Part shown: piece by piece, positions 6,896-19,400 of the stretch
Layout: each line of letters opens with the position of its first letter
Position numbering within the stretch: the stretch's first letter is position 1
NCBI RefSeq assembly: GCF_009377175.1
Contig: NZ_VJZD01000085.1
Location: 1-34,977, forward strand
Origin: Streptomyces adustus
GTDB lineage: Bacteria; Actinomycetota; Actinomycetes; Streptomycetales; Streptomycetaceae
Direction: 5' to 3'
Length of the DNA: 34,977 bases
Notes under the pieces: generated by a model
What the model was told of the DNA's origin: nothing
What the model saw: only the letters and a program-made list of their open reading frames with translations
Database searches by the model: none
Position numbers and translations under genes: made by a program

Positions 6896-7160
6896 CGAAA
6901 GGCCTCCGGTTGAATGCGCGTTGAAAGAGCACCGCTCGAGTCTGCCGGTTGAGCAGCGGGAATTACCCCTGCATTGCGCCACAATCGCCCGGCGCATACC
7001 CCTCGCATGCCTGGACGGCCACCGATACAGGGCCCTTGTAGGGGGGGTGATAGTGGTCCACCGGCCCGGCCGGAATGTGACGCTGAAGCCTCCGGAATAA
7101 GTGTGCCCGTCTGCCCGCGTCGTCCACGAGTCTCCCTTTCCCTTGAAGAGGTGTTCCGTC
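6896..7160. promoter_or_regulatory. Divergent promoter region: rifI homologue / PKS operon
   Basis: This 265-bp gap separates the minus-strand dehydrogenase from the main plus-strand PKS operon, so promoters for both must lie here. It is less GC-extreme than the coding DNA. An inverted pair TGCGCC (6975-6980) and GGCGCA (6991-6996) with a 10-bp spacer could be an operator, as could motifs near the TTGTAGGGGGGGTGATAG segment (about 7035-7053). These are weak suggestions. It is the most likely target for the SARP or TetR protein. Each gene has its own ribosome binding site at the edge of the gap. Confidence 0.55.
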
Positions 7161-10100
7161 ATGCTGCGAACCGAATTGATCCGGCCGGTGCCCCAGCTGC
7201 TGAGGGCGAACGCCGATCGCTTCGGAGCGAAGACCGCCTACCGTGACGCCACCCGCGGCGTGACCCACGCCGAACTGGAGATCCGTACCCGCAGGCTCGC
7301 CGGGCATCTGGCCACGCTGCGGCTGCAGCCCGGCGACCGGGCCGCGATCCTGCACGGCAACAGCGTGGAGTTCGTCGAGAGCTACCTGGCCATCACCCGG
7401 GCGGCAGCCGTCGGCGTCCCCCTCAACCCCCGTCTGACCGAGCCCGAACTCGCCCACCTCCTCGATGACAGCGGCGCCCGGGTCCTGATCACCGAGCCCG
7501 CCCTCCTGGACACCGTCGCCCAGCTGGTCAAGGACCGCCCGCACCTGAAGATCGTCGTCACCGGCCAGGGCCCCGCCCCCGCCGGCACGGTCTCCTTCGA
7601 GCAGCTCGCAACGACCGAACCGGCCGAGCCCGCCCGCGACGACCTCGGCCTCGACGACGTCGCCTGGATCCTCTACACCTCCGGCACCACCGGCCGCCCC
7701 AAGGGCGTGCTGTCCACCCAGCGCAACTGCCTGACCTCGGTGGCCGCCTGCTACGCCCCGATACCCGGCCTCACCCACGAGGACCGCGTCGTGTGGCCGC
7801 TGCCGCTGTTCCACAGCCTCGCCCACATCGTCTGCGTGCTGACCGTCACGGCCGTCGGCGCCAGTGCCCGCATCGTCGACGGCTTCTCCGCGCAGGAGAT
7901 CCTCGACGCCGTGACCGAGGAACGGGCGACGTTCCTGGCGGGCGTGCCGACGATGTACCACTACCTCGTGCAGGCCGCGAAGGCCGGCGACTTCACCGCG
8001 CCCGATCTGCGGATGTGCCTGGTCGGCGGAGCCGTCACCACCGCCGAGCTGCGCCGCTCCTTCGAGGAGGTCTTCGGCGCCCCGCTGCTGGATGCCTACG
8101 GCTCCACCGAGACCTGCGGCTCCATCACCATCAACTGGCCCACCGGCGCCCGCGTCGAGGGCTCCTGCGGGCTGCCCGTGCCCGGCCTCGACGTCCGCCT
8201 CGTCGACCACGACAGCGGTAGGGACGTTGCCGCCGGCGCCGAGGGCGAGGTCTGGGTCAAGGGCGCCAGCGTCATGGTCGGCTACCACAACCAGCCCGAG
8301 GCCACCGCCGCCGCCCTCCGCGACGGCTGGCTGCGCACCGGCGATCTGGCCCGCCGCGACGAGCAGGGCTACTTCACCGTCACCGGCCGCATCAAGGAAC
8401 TGATCATCCGCGGCGGCGAGAACATCCACCCCGGCGAGGTGGAGGACATCCTGCGCACCGTCCCCGGCGTCGCCGACGTCGCGGTCGCCGGCCGGCCCCA
8501 CGAGGTGCTCGGCGAGGTCCCCATCGCCTTCCTCGTCCCCGGCCCCCAGGGCGTCGACCTGGAACGCCTCTTCGAGACCTGCCGCCGGCACCTCGCCTAC
8601 TACAAGATCCCCGAGGAGCTCTACGAGATCGACCGCATCCCCCGCACCGCCTCCGGCAAGATCATGCGGCATGTCCTGCTCGGCCGCCCGGCCAGGCTGC
8701 GCGCCTCCGGCGACGGCCGCTACGAGGCCCTCCTGCGCACCGACTGGCTGCCGCTGCCCTCGGTGCCCGCCCCGCAGCAGGCGCCCGGCCGCTGGGCGCT
8801 GGCCGGCGACATCCACGGCAGCCACCTCACCGGCGCCCTGCGCGAGCGGGGCAACACCGTCGAGACTTATCTCTCCCTGGGCGGCCTGGCCGACCTCGCC
8901 GACGTCGACGCGCTGGCCGGGATCGACGCCCTCGACGCTCTGGTGGAAGACCTCGCCGCCGGAGCCCAGGCCCCCGACACCGCCGTACTCCTGCTCGGGG
9001 ACGTGCACGGCACCGGGCCGGCCGGCCGCACCGAGGGCATCGAGGCACTCGTCACCCGGCTCGGCCAGACACTCGACGGCTGGCTCGCCGAGCAGCGCAC
9101 CGCCCACCTGCCGCTCGTCGTCGCCACCCGCGACGCCGTCGCCACCGGGCCCGACGACGCACTCGACGGCCTCACCCACGCCGCCGTGTGGGGGCTCGTA
9201 CGCACCTACCAGAGCGACTTCCCCGACCGGTTCGTGCTGGTCGACCTCGGCGCCCACGAGGAGGACGACGCGCCCCGGCTCGCCGCCGCCCTCGCCCTCG
9301 CCGTCGCCTGTCGGGAACCGCAAAGCGCCATCCGCGACGGAGTCGTCCTGCGCCCGAGGCTGGTGCGCGCCGCCGCCGTCGGCAGCGCCCACGCCGCCAC
9401 CGGCACACGCCGCACCGGCATACCCGACACCAGCGGCACCGTCCTGGTCACCGGCACCGACCCGGTCACCGCCGAGCACCTCACCCGCCACCTCGCCGCG
9501 GTCTACGGCGCCCGCCGCATCCTGCTGGCCGGTAGGGACGGCCGGGCCCACGCCGAACTGCGCGACGAACTCGCCCGCGCCGGCACCGACCTGCACCTCG
9601 AGACCTGCGACACCGCCGACCGCAAGGTCCTCGCCAAGCTGATCGCCCGGGCCGCCGCCCCCGTCACCGCGATCGTGCACACCGCCGGTCATGAGGACCT
9701 CGACACCCGCGAAGGCCGCCGCCGCGCCCTCCAAGGCGCCCTCGCCCTGCACGAGCTGACCAAGAACTCCATGGTCGCCACGTTCATCACGGTCAGCCCC
9801 GCCCACGGCCTGGCCGGCACCCCGGGCCACGCAGGCGCCGCTGCCGCCGCCACGGTGCTCGACGCCCTCGCCGGCCACCGCCACGCCCGCGGCCTGCCCG
9901 CGCTCTCACTGGCCCTGGGACCCCTGTCGCAGACCGCACCCGCCGCCCCGGACACCGGCCACACCGCCCGCGCCCTGCCCTGGCCCGTACGCACCCTGTC
10001 GGTGCCCGAGGCCCTCACCATGTTCGACGCCGCCCACACCGTCGCCCACCCCCAACTGGCCCTCCTGCGGCCCGACGCCGGCGCGCTCGGCGACCGCGAG

Positions 10101-10470
10101 GTGCCCGCCCTCCTCGCCGACCTCATCGACGTCCCGCGCACCACCGCCCCCGACGAGCACGCCACGGACGCCCTGCGCGCCCGCCTCGCCCACCTCACCG
10201 ACACCGAGCAGGAACGCCACCTGCTGGACCTGGTGGCCGAACAGGTCCGCGCCATCGCCGCAGGAGCCGCACTCGACACCAGCCGCAGCTTCAAGGAACT
10301 CGGCTTCACCTCCGCCACCGCCGTCGAGCTGCGCAACCGGCTCACCGAGGCCACCGGCCTGCGGCTGCCCGTCACCCTCGCCTTCGACCGGCCCAGCCCC
10401 GCCGCCGTCGCCGCCCAGCTGCGCCGCCTGCTGTTCGGCCTGCACGACGAGGAGCCCGCCGCCGAGACAC
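7161..10470 (+). other. Loading module: aryl-CoA-ligase-type A domain, inactive KR-like domain, ACP
   Basis: Residues about 20-515 are an acyl-adenylating domain with YTSGTTGRPKG (from about 170), YGSTETCG, TGRIKELIIRGGENIHP and the catalytic lysine (Lys500) in TASGKIMR. This domain type activates AHBA in rifamycin- and geldanamycin-type systems. Residues about 535-925 are a ketoreductase-like region that has lost its function: the NADPH loop reads VTGTDPVTAEHL instead of TGGxGxLG, and the catalytic tyrosine of the YAAAN motif is replaced in GHAGAAAAA. Such relics are also described in AHBA loading modules. The ACP (about 1025-1095) carries the phosphopantetheine serine Ser1051 in GFTSATA, with Thr in place of the usual Asp before Ser. 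Confidence 0.88.
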
Positions 10471-13400
10471 CGCAGTCCGCCGCCTCCGACGAGCCGATCG
10501 CGATCGTCGCCATGGGCTGCCGGCTGCCCGGCGGCGTGGCCAGCGCCGAGGAACTGTGGCGGCTGGTCGCCGACGGCACCGACGCCATCAGCGCATTCCC
10601 CGACGACCGCGGCTGGGACCTGGAACGCCTGTACCACCCCGACCCCGACCACCCCGGCACCTCATACACCCGGCACGGCGGATTCCTTGCGCAGATCGCC
10701 GAGTTCGACGCCGGCTTCTTCGGGATCTCCCCCCGCGAGGCCGTGGCCATGGACCCCCAGCAGCGCCTCCTCCTGGAAACCTCCTGGGAGACCTTCGAAC
10801 GCGCCGGCGTCGACCCCAGCGGCCTCGCCGGCGCACACATCGGCGTCTTCAGCGGCCTCATGCACCACGACTACGGCAGCAACATCCAGCAGGTCCCCGA
10901 AGGCACCGAGGGCTACATCGGCATCGGCATCGCCGGCAGCGTCGCCTCGGGCCGCGTCTCCTACACCCTCGGCCTGGAAGGCCCCGCCGTCACCGTCGAC
11001 ACCGCCTGCTCCTCCTCCCTGGTCGCCCTGCATCTGGCCGTGCGCTCCCTGCAAAGCGGCGAGTGCACGATGGCCCTCGCCGGCGGCGCAGCCCTGATGC
11101 CGACCCCCGGCGTCTTCATCGAGTTCTCCCGCCAGCGCGGACTGGCCACAGACGGCCGCGCGAAGGCCTTCTCGGCCGCCGCCGACGGCACCGCCTGGTC
11201 CGAGGGCGTCGCCGTCCTCCTCCTGGAAAAGCTCTCCGACGCACGCCGCAACAACCACCCCGTCCTCGCCCTGGTGCGCGGCACAGCGGTCAACCAGGAC
11301 GGCGCCTCCAACGGCCTGACCGCCCCCAACGGCCCCTCCCAGCAGCGCGTCATCCGCCAGGCCCTCGCCAACGGCCGGCTGGCCTCCGGGGACGTCGACG
11401 TCGTCGAGGCACACGGCACCGGCACCACCCTGGGCGACCCGATCGAGGCCCAGGCGGTCATCGCCGCATACGGCCAGAACCGCCCGGAGAACCGCCCGCT
11501 GTGGCTCGGCTCCCTCAAGTCGAACATCGGACACGCACAGGCGGCCGCCGGCGTCGCCGGCGTCATCAAGATGGTCATGGCCCTGCGCCACGAGGAGATG
11601 CCCAAGACCCTCCACATCGAAGAGCCCACCGGGCACGTCGACTGGTCCAAGGGCGCGGTCGAACTCCTCACCCAGGCACGCCCCTGGCCCCGCGAGGAGG
11701 GACGCCCGCGCCGCGCGGGCATCTCGTCCTTCGGAGTGAGCGGCACCAACGCACACGCGGTGATCGAGGAAGCACCCGCCGAGGAACCCGCCGCAGAGAC
11801 AGGGGAGTTCACCGGCCCGCTGCCGTTCGTGGTCTCGGCCCGATCCGCCACCGCGCTCAAGGCACAGGCCGAACGGCTCGCCGACCACCTGGAGCGCGAG
11901 CGGCCCGCCCCGGCGGACGCCGCCTACTCCCTGCTCACCTCCCGCGCGGCACTCGACCACCGCGCCTGCGTCGTCGCCGGCGACCTGCCCGAGGCGGTGG
12001 CCGGGCTGCGCTCACTCGTCACGGACGAGGACCAGGCGGCCGCGGGCGGCCGCCTGGCGGTGCTGTTCACCGGGCAGGGCGCGCAACGGGTCGGCATGGG
12101 ACGCGAGCTGTATGCGACATACCCGGTGTTCGCCGCCGCCTTCGACGAGGTCGTGGCCGAACTCGACCGGCACCTGCCCGTCCCGTTGAAGGACATCGTC
12201 TTCGAGGGTGCGGGTGATGTGGACCGCACCGAGTTCACGCAGCCCGCGCTGTTCGCCGTCGAGGTCGCCCTGTTCCGGCTGGCGCAGTCCTGGGGCGTGA
12301 AGCCGGACTTCGTGGCCGGGCACTCCATCGGCGAACTCACCGCCGCGTACGTTGCCGGGGTGTGGTCCCTTGCGGACGCGGCCCGGCTGGTGGCCGCGCG
12401 GGGCCGGCTGATGCAGGCGCTGCCTGCGGGCGGCGCGATGATCGCCGTGCAGGCGGCCGAGGACGAGGTGCTGCCCCTGCTGACCGGCGGCATCGGTATC
12501 GCAGCCATCAACGGGCCGACCTCCGTGGTGATCTCGGGCGAGGAAGGACCCGCGGAGTCCGTCGCCGGTGCCATCGCCGCACTGGGCCGCAAGACGAAGC
12601 GTCTGAGTGTCAGTCACGCCTTCCACTCGGTGCTGATGGACCCGATGCTGGAGGAGTTCCGGCAGATCGCGGCCACCCTCACCTACCACGAGCCGCACAT
12701 CGGTGTCGTCTCCAACGTCACCGGAAAGCCCGCGACCGTGGGCGAGCTGACCTCTCCCGAGTACTGGGTCCGTCATGTCCGTGATGCCGTGCGCTTCGCC
12801 GACGGCATCACCTCGCTGCACGAGCAGGGCGTCACCGTCTTCCTGGAGGCCGGCCCCGACGGCGTGCTCACCGCCCTCGCACAGGGCATCGTCACGGACG
12901 CGCCAGGCACCGGATTCGTCACCCTGCTGCGGGGCAATGCCGCCGAACCGCGTTGCGCCGTCACCGCATTCGGGCGGCTCTTCGAGTACGGCGTCGCCCT
13001 GGACCCCGAGGCCCTCTTCGCCGGCACCGGCGCACGCCGCGTCGATCTGCCGACGTACGCCTTCCAGCGCGAGCGGTACTGGCTGCAGGACACGGGCCGC
13101 AGCGCGGACGTCTCCGGTGCCGGACTCGCCGGAGCGCAGCACCCCCTTCTCGGTGCGATCACGCGGCTGCCGGAGTCGGACGGGGTGCTGGCGACGGGGC
13201 TGCTGTCGCTGCGCAGCCATCCGTGGCTGGCGGACCATGCGGTGGCCGGGACGGTCGTCGTCCCGGGCGCCGCGCTGGTCGAGCTGGTGGTGCGGGCCGG
13301 TGACGAGGCGGGCGCGAGCACCATCGAGGAGCTGGTGATCGAGGCTCCGCTGGTGCTTGCCGCCTCGGGCGGTGTGCGCGTCCAGGTGGTCGTGGGCGCA

Positions 13401-16400
13401 CTGCAGGACGGGCGACGCGCAGTCAGCCTGTACTCGCTCGCGCAGGACGCCGGGCCGCAGTCGCCGTGGACGAGGCATGTCACCGGCACGCTCGTCGAAC
13501 AGGCCGGTGAGGCGGGGGAGTTCGACTTCTCGCTCTGGCCGCCCGCGGGGGCCCAGAAGCTGGACCTCGACGGCTTCTACGAGAGCCGGCGCGCGGCCGG
13601 CCTGGAATACGGACCCGCCTTCCAGGGCCTGAAGCACATCTGGCGCCGCGGCGGCGAGGTCTTCGCCGACGTCGAGCTCCCCGAGGGACACACCGGCGAC
13701 CACTTCGCCATCCACCCCGCCCTGCTCGACGCGGCCCTGCACAGCACGATGTTCCTGCCCGAACAGGAGCACGACAGCGGGCAGACCCTGCTGCCGTTCG
13801 CCTGGAACCAGGTGGCCCTGCACGCCTCCGGCGCCAGCGCGCTGCGCGTGCGGGCGGTCGCATCCGGCACCGACGGCGTCTCACTGAGCCTCGCCGACCC
13901 GAGCGGCGAGCCCGTGGCCGACATCGCGACGATGGTGCTGCGGCCCGTCTCCGGCGAACAACTCGGCGCCGCACGCACACCGGTTGCCGACTCGCTGTTC
14001 CTGGTCGACTGGGCGCCGCTGACCGCACCCGCCGACCAGAGCGTGACGGCGGACCTCGACGACGCCGTCGTCGACCTCACCGCTCCCGGCGCCGAGACCA
14101 GCGCCGGCGCCCTCGAACTGGCCGGCCGGGTACTCGCCGTCGTGCAGGCCCACCTCGCCGGCGCGGACGGCCGGCTGGTCGTGCTGACCCGTGACCCGCT
14201 CACCGATCCGGCCGCCTCGGCCCTGTGGGGTCTGGTGCGCTCCGCCCAGTCCGAGAACCCCCACCGCATCGTCCTGGCCGCGATCGACGACGACCCCGCC
14301 TCCCGCGACGCACTGCCCGCCGCCCTCGCCACCGGCGAATGGCAGCTGGCCGTCCGCGCGGGCCGCGCGAGCACCCCCCGGCTGGCCCGGGCCGCCGCCT
14401 TGGAGACCCTGACGGTCCCGGCCGGCACCGACGCCTGGCACCTCGACGTCACCACGGCCGGCACCCTGGAAAACCTGGCACTGCTGCCCAGCCCCGAGGT
14501 CTGCGAGCCGCTCGCCGAGGGAGAGGTCCGCATCGCCGTACGGGCGGCCGGCCTGAACTTCCGTGACGTGCTGATCGCGCTCGGCATGTACCCGGGCAAG
14601 GCCCACTTCGGCGGCGAGGGCGCCGGCGTCGTCCTTCAGACCGGCCCCGGCGTCACCTCGCTCGCCCCCGGCGACCGGGTGATGGGCCTGCTGCGCGACG
14701 GCTTCGGCCCCCAGGCGCTCGCCGACCACCGCCACCTCGTACGGATGCCCGCCGGGTGGACGTACGAGCAGGCGGCCAGCGTGCCGATCGTCTTCAGCAC
14801 GGCGTACTACGGCCTGTTCGACCGGGCCGGACTACGGGCCGGCGAGTCCGTGCTGGTGCACGCCGCCGCGGGCGGGGTCGGCATGGCCGCCGTCCAGCTG
14901 GCCCGGCAGGCCGGCGCCGAAGTGTTCGGCACCGCGAGCCGAGGCAAGTGGGACGCACTGCGCGCGAACGGCCTCAACGAGCCGCACATCGCCAACTCCC
15001 GCACCCTCGACTTCCGCGAGCGCTTCCTGGCGGCCACCGACGGGCGGGGCGTGGACGTCGTACTCGACGCGCTGGCCCACGAGTTCGTCGACGCCTCCCT
15101 CGACCTGCTGCCGCGCGGCGGACGCTTCCTGGAGATGGGCAAGACCGACATCCGCGACGCCGACGAGGTGGCCGCCGCCCACCCCGGCGTCACCTACCAG
15201 GCCTTCGACCTCGTCGAGGCCGGACCGGACCGGGTCCAGGAGATCCTCACCGAACTCCTCACCCTCTTCGAACGCGGCGAGCTGACCCCGCTGCCCGTCC
15301 GGGCCTGGGACGTCCGCAAGGCCCCCGAAGCATTCCGGTACGTCAGCCAGGCCCGCCACACCGGCAAGGTCGTCCTGACCGTGCCGCGCGCCCTCGACCC
15401 CGAGGGGACGGTGCTGGTCACGGGCGGTCTGGGGACGCTGGGCCGACTGATCGCCCGGCACCTGGTCACCTCACACGGGATACGGCATCTGCTGCTCGTG
15501 GGGCGCCGCGGCACCGCAACCGAAGGTGCGGCCGAACTCGTCGCGGAACTCGCCGAGTCGGGAGCCCAGGTGCGCATCGAGGCCTGCGACGTCGCCGACC
15601 GGGAGGCCCTGCGGGCGCTCATCGCCTCCGTGGAGCGGCCCCTGACCGCGGTCGTGCACACGGCCGGTGTGCTGGACGACGGTGTGATCGCGGCCCAGTC
15701 CCGCGAGCGGCTGGAGAAGGTGTTCCGGCCGAAGGCGCAAGCGGCATGGCACCTGCACGAGCTGACCCGTGACCTGGACCTCGCGGCCTTCGTCGTGTAC
15801 TCCTCCGCAGCGGGCGTCCTCGGTAACCCGGGCCAGTCCAACTACGCGGCAGCCAACGGCTACCTGGACGGCCTCGCCGGGCACCGCCGCTCGCTGGGAC
15901 TGCCTGCCACCTCGCTCGCCTGGGGCATGTGGTCCGAGGGCATGGCCGGGTCGCTGGACACCGCGGCCCTGCAACGCAACAAGCGCGACGGCATGCTCGG
16001 CATCACCGCCGAGACGGGCAACGCCCTCTTCGACGCCGCTGTGCGTTCGCCCGAGGCCACACTCGTCCCAGCCCGCCTCGACCTCGCGGGCCTGCAGTCC
16101 AGGGCCGCGAGCCAGGCCGTACCGCAGCTGCTGCACGGTCTCGTACGACAGGGCCGGCAGAGCGCGAAGGCGGGTGCCGCCGTGCAGGGTTCGCTGCGCC
16201 AGGAGCTGACGGTGCTCTCCCGCCAAGAGCGGCAGCTGCGTCTGCTCGACCTGGTCCGCACCCAGGCGGCGACCGTCCTCGGGCACTCGGGCGCCCACAC
16301 CATCGACGGCGAACGCGCCTTCAAGGACGCCGGCTTCGACTCGCTGACCTCCGTGGAACTGCGCAACCGGCTCTCGGCCGCGAGCGGGGTCAAGCTCTCG

Positions 16401-19400
16401 GCGACCGTGGTCTTCGACTACCCGACACCGGCCGCCCTGGCCGGCCACCTGCACGACCAACTCGGCCTCGACGAGGGGACCCAGCCGGCCGCGAGCACGA
16501 CGCCCGCGCAGGGCGCCACCGCGACGCCCGAGGCCGATGAGCCGATCGCGATCGTCGCCATGGGCTGCCGCTTCCCCGGCGGGGCCACCGGCCCCGAGGA
16601 GCTGTGGCGGCTGGTCGCCGACGGGCTCGACGTCATGGGCGGCTTCCCCGACAACCGCGGCTGGGACCTGGACACCCTCTTCGACCCGGACCCGGACGCC
16701 GTCGACAAATCGTACGTCGACCGCGGCGCGTTCCTGCACGACGTCGGCGAGTTCGACGCGGGCTTCTTCGGGATCTCCCCGCGCGAGGCCCTCGCCATGG
16801 ACCCCCAGCAGCGCCTCCTCCTCGAAGTCAGCTGGGAGACCCTGGAACGGGCGGGCATCGACCCGACCATCCTGCGCGGCTCGGACACCGGCGTCTTCAC
16901 CGGCCTCATCAGCCACGACTACACCGTCCGCCTCCAGCAGGCGCCCGCGGAACTCCAGGGCCTCAGGCTGACCGGCACCGCGGGCAGCGTCGCCTCCGGC
17001 CGCGTCTCCTACACCCTCGGCCTGGAGGGCCCTTCCATCAGCGTCGACACCGCGTGCTCGTCCTCGCTGGTCGCCCTGCACATGGCCGTACGGGCGCTGC
17101 GCAGCGGCGAGTGCTCGATGGCCCTCGCCGGCGGCGCCATGGTCATGGCGACGCCCGACACCTTCGTCGAATTCTCCCGCCAGCGCGGACTGGCCAGGGA
17201 CGGCCACGTCAAGGCGTTCGCGGCCACCGCCGACGGCACCGCCTGGTCCGAGGGCGTCGGCGTCCTGCTGGTGGAGAAGCTCTCCGACGCACGCCGCAAC
17301 AACCACCCCGTGCTCGCCCTGGTGCGCGGCACGGCGGTCAACCAGGACGGCGCCTCCAACGGCCTGACCGCCCCCAACGGCCCCTCCCAGCAGCGCGTCA
17401 TCCGCCAGGCCCTCGCCGACGGCCGGCTGACCCCGGCCGACGTCGACGCCGTCGAGGCGCACGGCACCGGCACCGCGCTCGGCGACCCGATCGAGGCCCA
17501 GGCCCTCCTGGCCACCTACGGACAAGACCGCGGCGACCGCGATCCCCTCTGGCTCGGCTCCGTGAAGTCCAACATCGGTCACTCGCAGGGCGCCGCCGGC
17601 GTGGCGAGCGTGATCAAGATGGTGATGGCGCTGGAGCACGAGGTGCTGCCCAGGACGCTGCACGTGGATGAGCCGACGCCGAAGGTGGACTGGTCGGCGG
17701 GTGCGGTGGAGCTGCTCACCGAGGCGCGCGCGTGGCCCCGGCAGGAGGGCCGTGCGCGGCGGGCGGGTGTGTCCTCGTTCGGGGTGAGCGGCACCAACGC
17801 GCATGTGGTGATCGAGGAAGCACCTGCCGAGGAACCCGCTTCGGCGGCGGGGGAGTTCGGCGGTCCGCTGCCGTTCGTGGTCTCGGCCCGATCGGGTCCG
17901 GCGCTGAAGGCGCAGGCCGAGCGGCTCGCCGACCACCTGGACAGCGAGGAGCCCGTCCTGACGGACGTCGCCCATGCGCTGGTCGCCTCTCGTGCGGCTC
18001 TGGAGCACCGTGCCGTGGTCGTCGCCGCGGACCGTGCGCAGGCGGTGGCCGGGCTGCGGGCGGTCTCCGGGGAGGTGCCTGCGGTTGCGGGCGGCCGTCT
18101 GGCGGTGCTGTTCACCGGGCAGGGCGCGCAACGGGTCGGCATGGGACGGGAGCTGTATGCGACGTACCCGGTGTTCGCCGCCGCCTTCGACGAGGTCGTG
18201 GCGGAGCTGGACCGGCACCTGCCCGTCCCGCTGAAGGACATCGTCTTCGAGGGTGCGGGTGATGTGGACCGCACCGAGTTCACGCAGCCCGCGCTGTTCG
18301 CGATCGAGGTCGCCCTGTTCCGGCTGGCGCAGTCCTGGGGCGTGAAGCCGGACTTCGTGGCCGGGCACTCCATCGGCGAACTCACCGCCGCGCATGTGGC
18401 CGGGGTGTGGTCGCTGGCCGATGCGGCCCGGCTGGTGGCCGCCCGCGGGCGGCTGATGCAGGCGCTGCCTGCGGGCGGCGCGATGATCGCCGTGCAGGCG
18501 GCCGAGGACGAGGTGCTGCCCCTGCTGACCGGCGGCATCGGTATCGCAGCCATCAACGGGCCCGCCTCCGTGGTGATCTCGGGCGAGGAAGGACCCGCGG
18601 AGTCCGTCGCCCGTGCCATCGCCGCACTGGGCCGCAAGACGAAGCGTCTGAGTGTCAGTCACGCCTTCCACTCGGTGCTGATGGACCCGATGCTGGAGGA
18701 GTTCCGGCAGATCGCCGCCACCCTCACCTACCACGAGCCGCACATCGGTGTCGTCTCCAACGTCACCGGAAAGCCCGCGACCCCGGGCGAGCTGACCTCT
18801 CCCGAGTACTGGGTCCGCCACGTCCGTGATGCCGTCCGCTTCGCCGACGGCATCACCTCGCTGCACGAGCAGGGCGTCACCGTCTTCCTGGAGGCCGGCC
18901 CCGACGGGGTACTCACCGCCCTCGCACAGGAGATCCTCGACGGCGCCGACGTCCGGCTCGCGACCCTGCAACGGCGCGGACGCGGCGAGGCCGAGTCCGC
19001 GCTGGCCGCACTGGGTGCGCTGCACTGCGCGGGGCGCGCGGTCGACTGGACCGCGCTCTTCACGGGCAGCGGGACGCGCCGGGTGGAGCTGCCGACGTAC
19101 GCCTTCCAGCGCGAGTGGTACTGGCCGCAGGACCGGGGCGGGGCGGGTGACGCCTCGTCGCTGGGGCTGAGCGGCGCGGACCATCCGTTGCTCGGGGCGT
19201 TCGTCCAACTCCCCGACGGCGGCGGGGTGCTGGCGACGGGGCTGCTGTCGCTGCACAGCCACCCGTGGCTGGCCGACCACGCGGTGGCCGGGACGGTCGT
19301 CGTCCCGGGCACCGCGCTGGTCGAGCTGGTGGTGCGGGCCGGTGACGAGACGGGCACGAGCACCGTCGACGAGCTGGTCGTCGAGGCGCCGCTGGTACTG

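Noticed and set aside
7161..8700. Loading adenylation domain as an NRPS amino-acid-activating domain
   Set aside because: The sequence follows acyl/aryl-CoA-ligase type motifs, has no condensation domain nearby and has the N-terminus and KR-like relic typical of AHBA loading modules.
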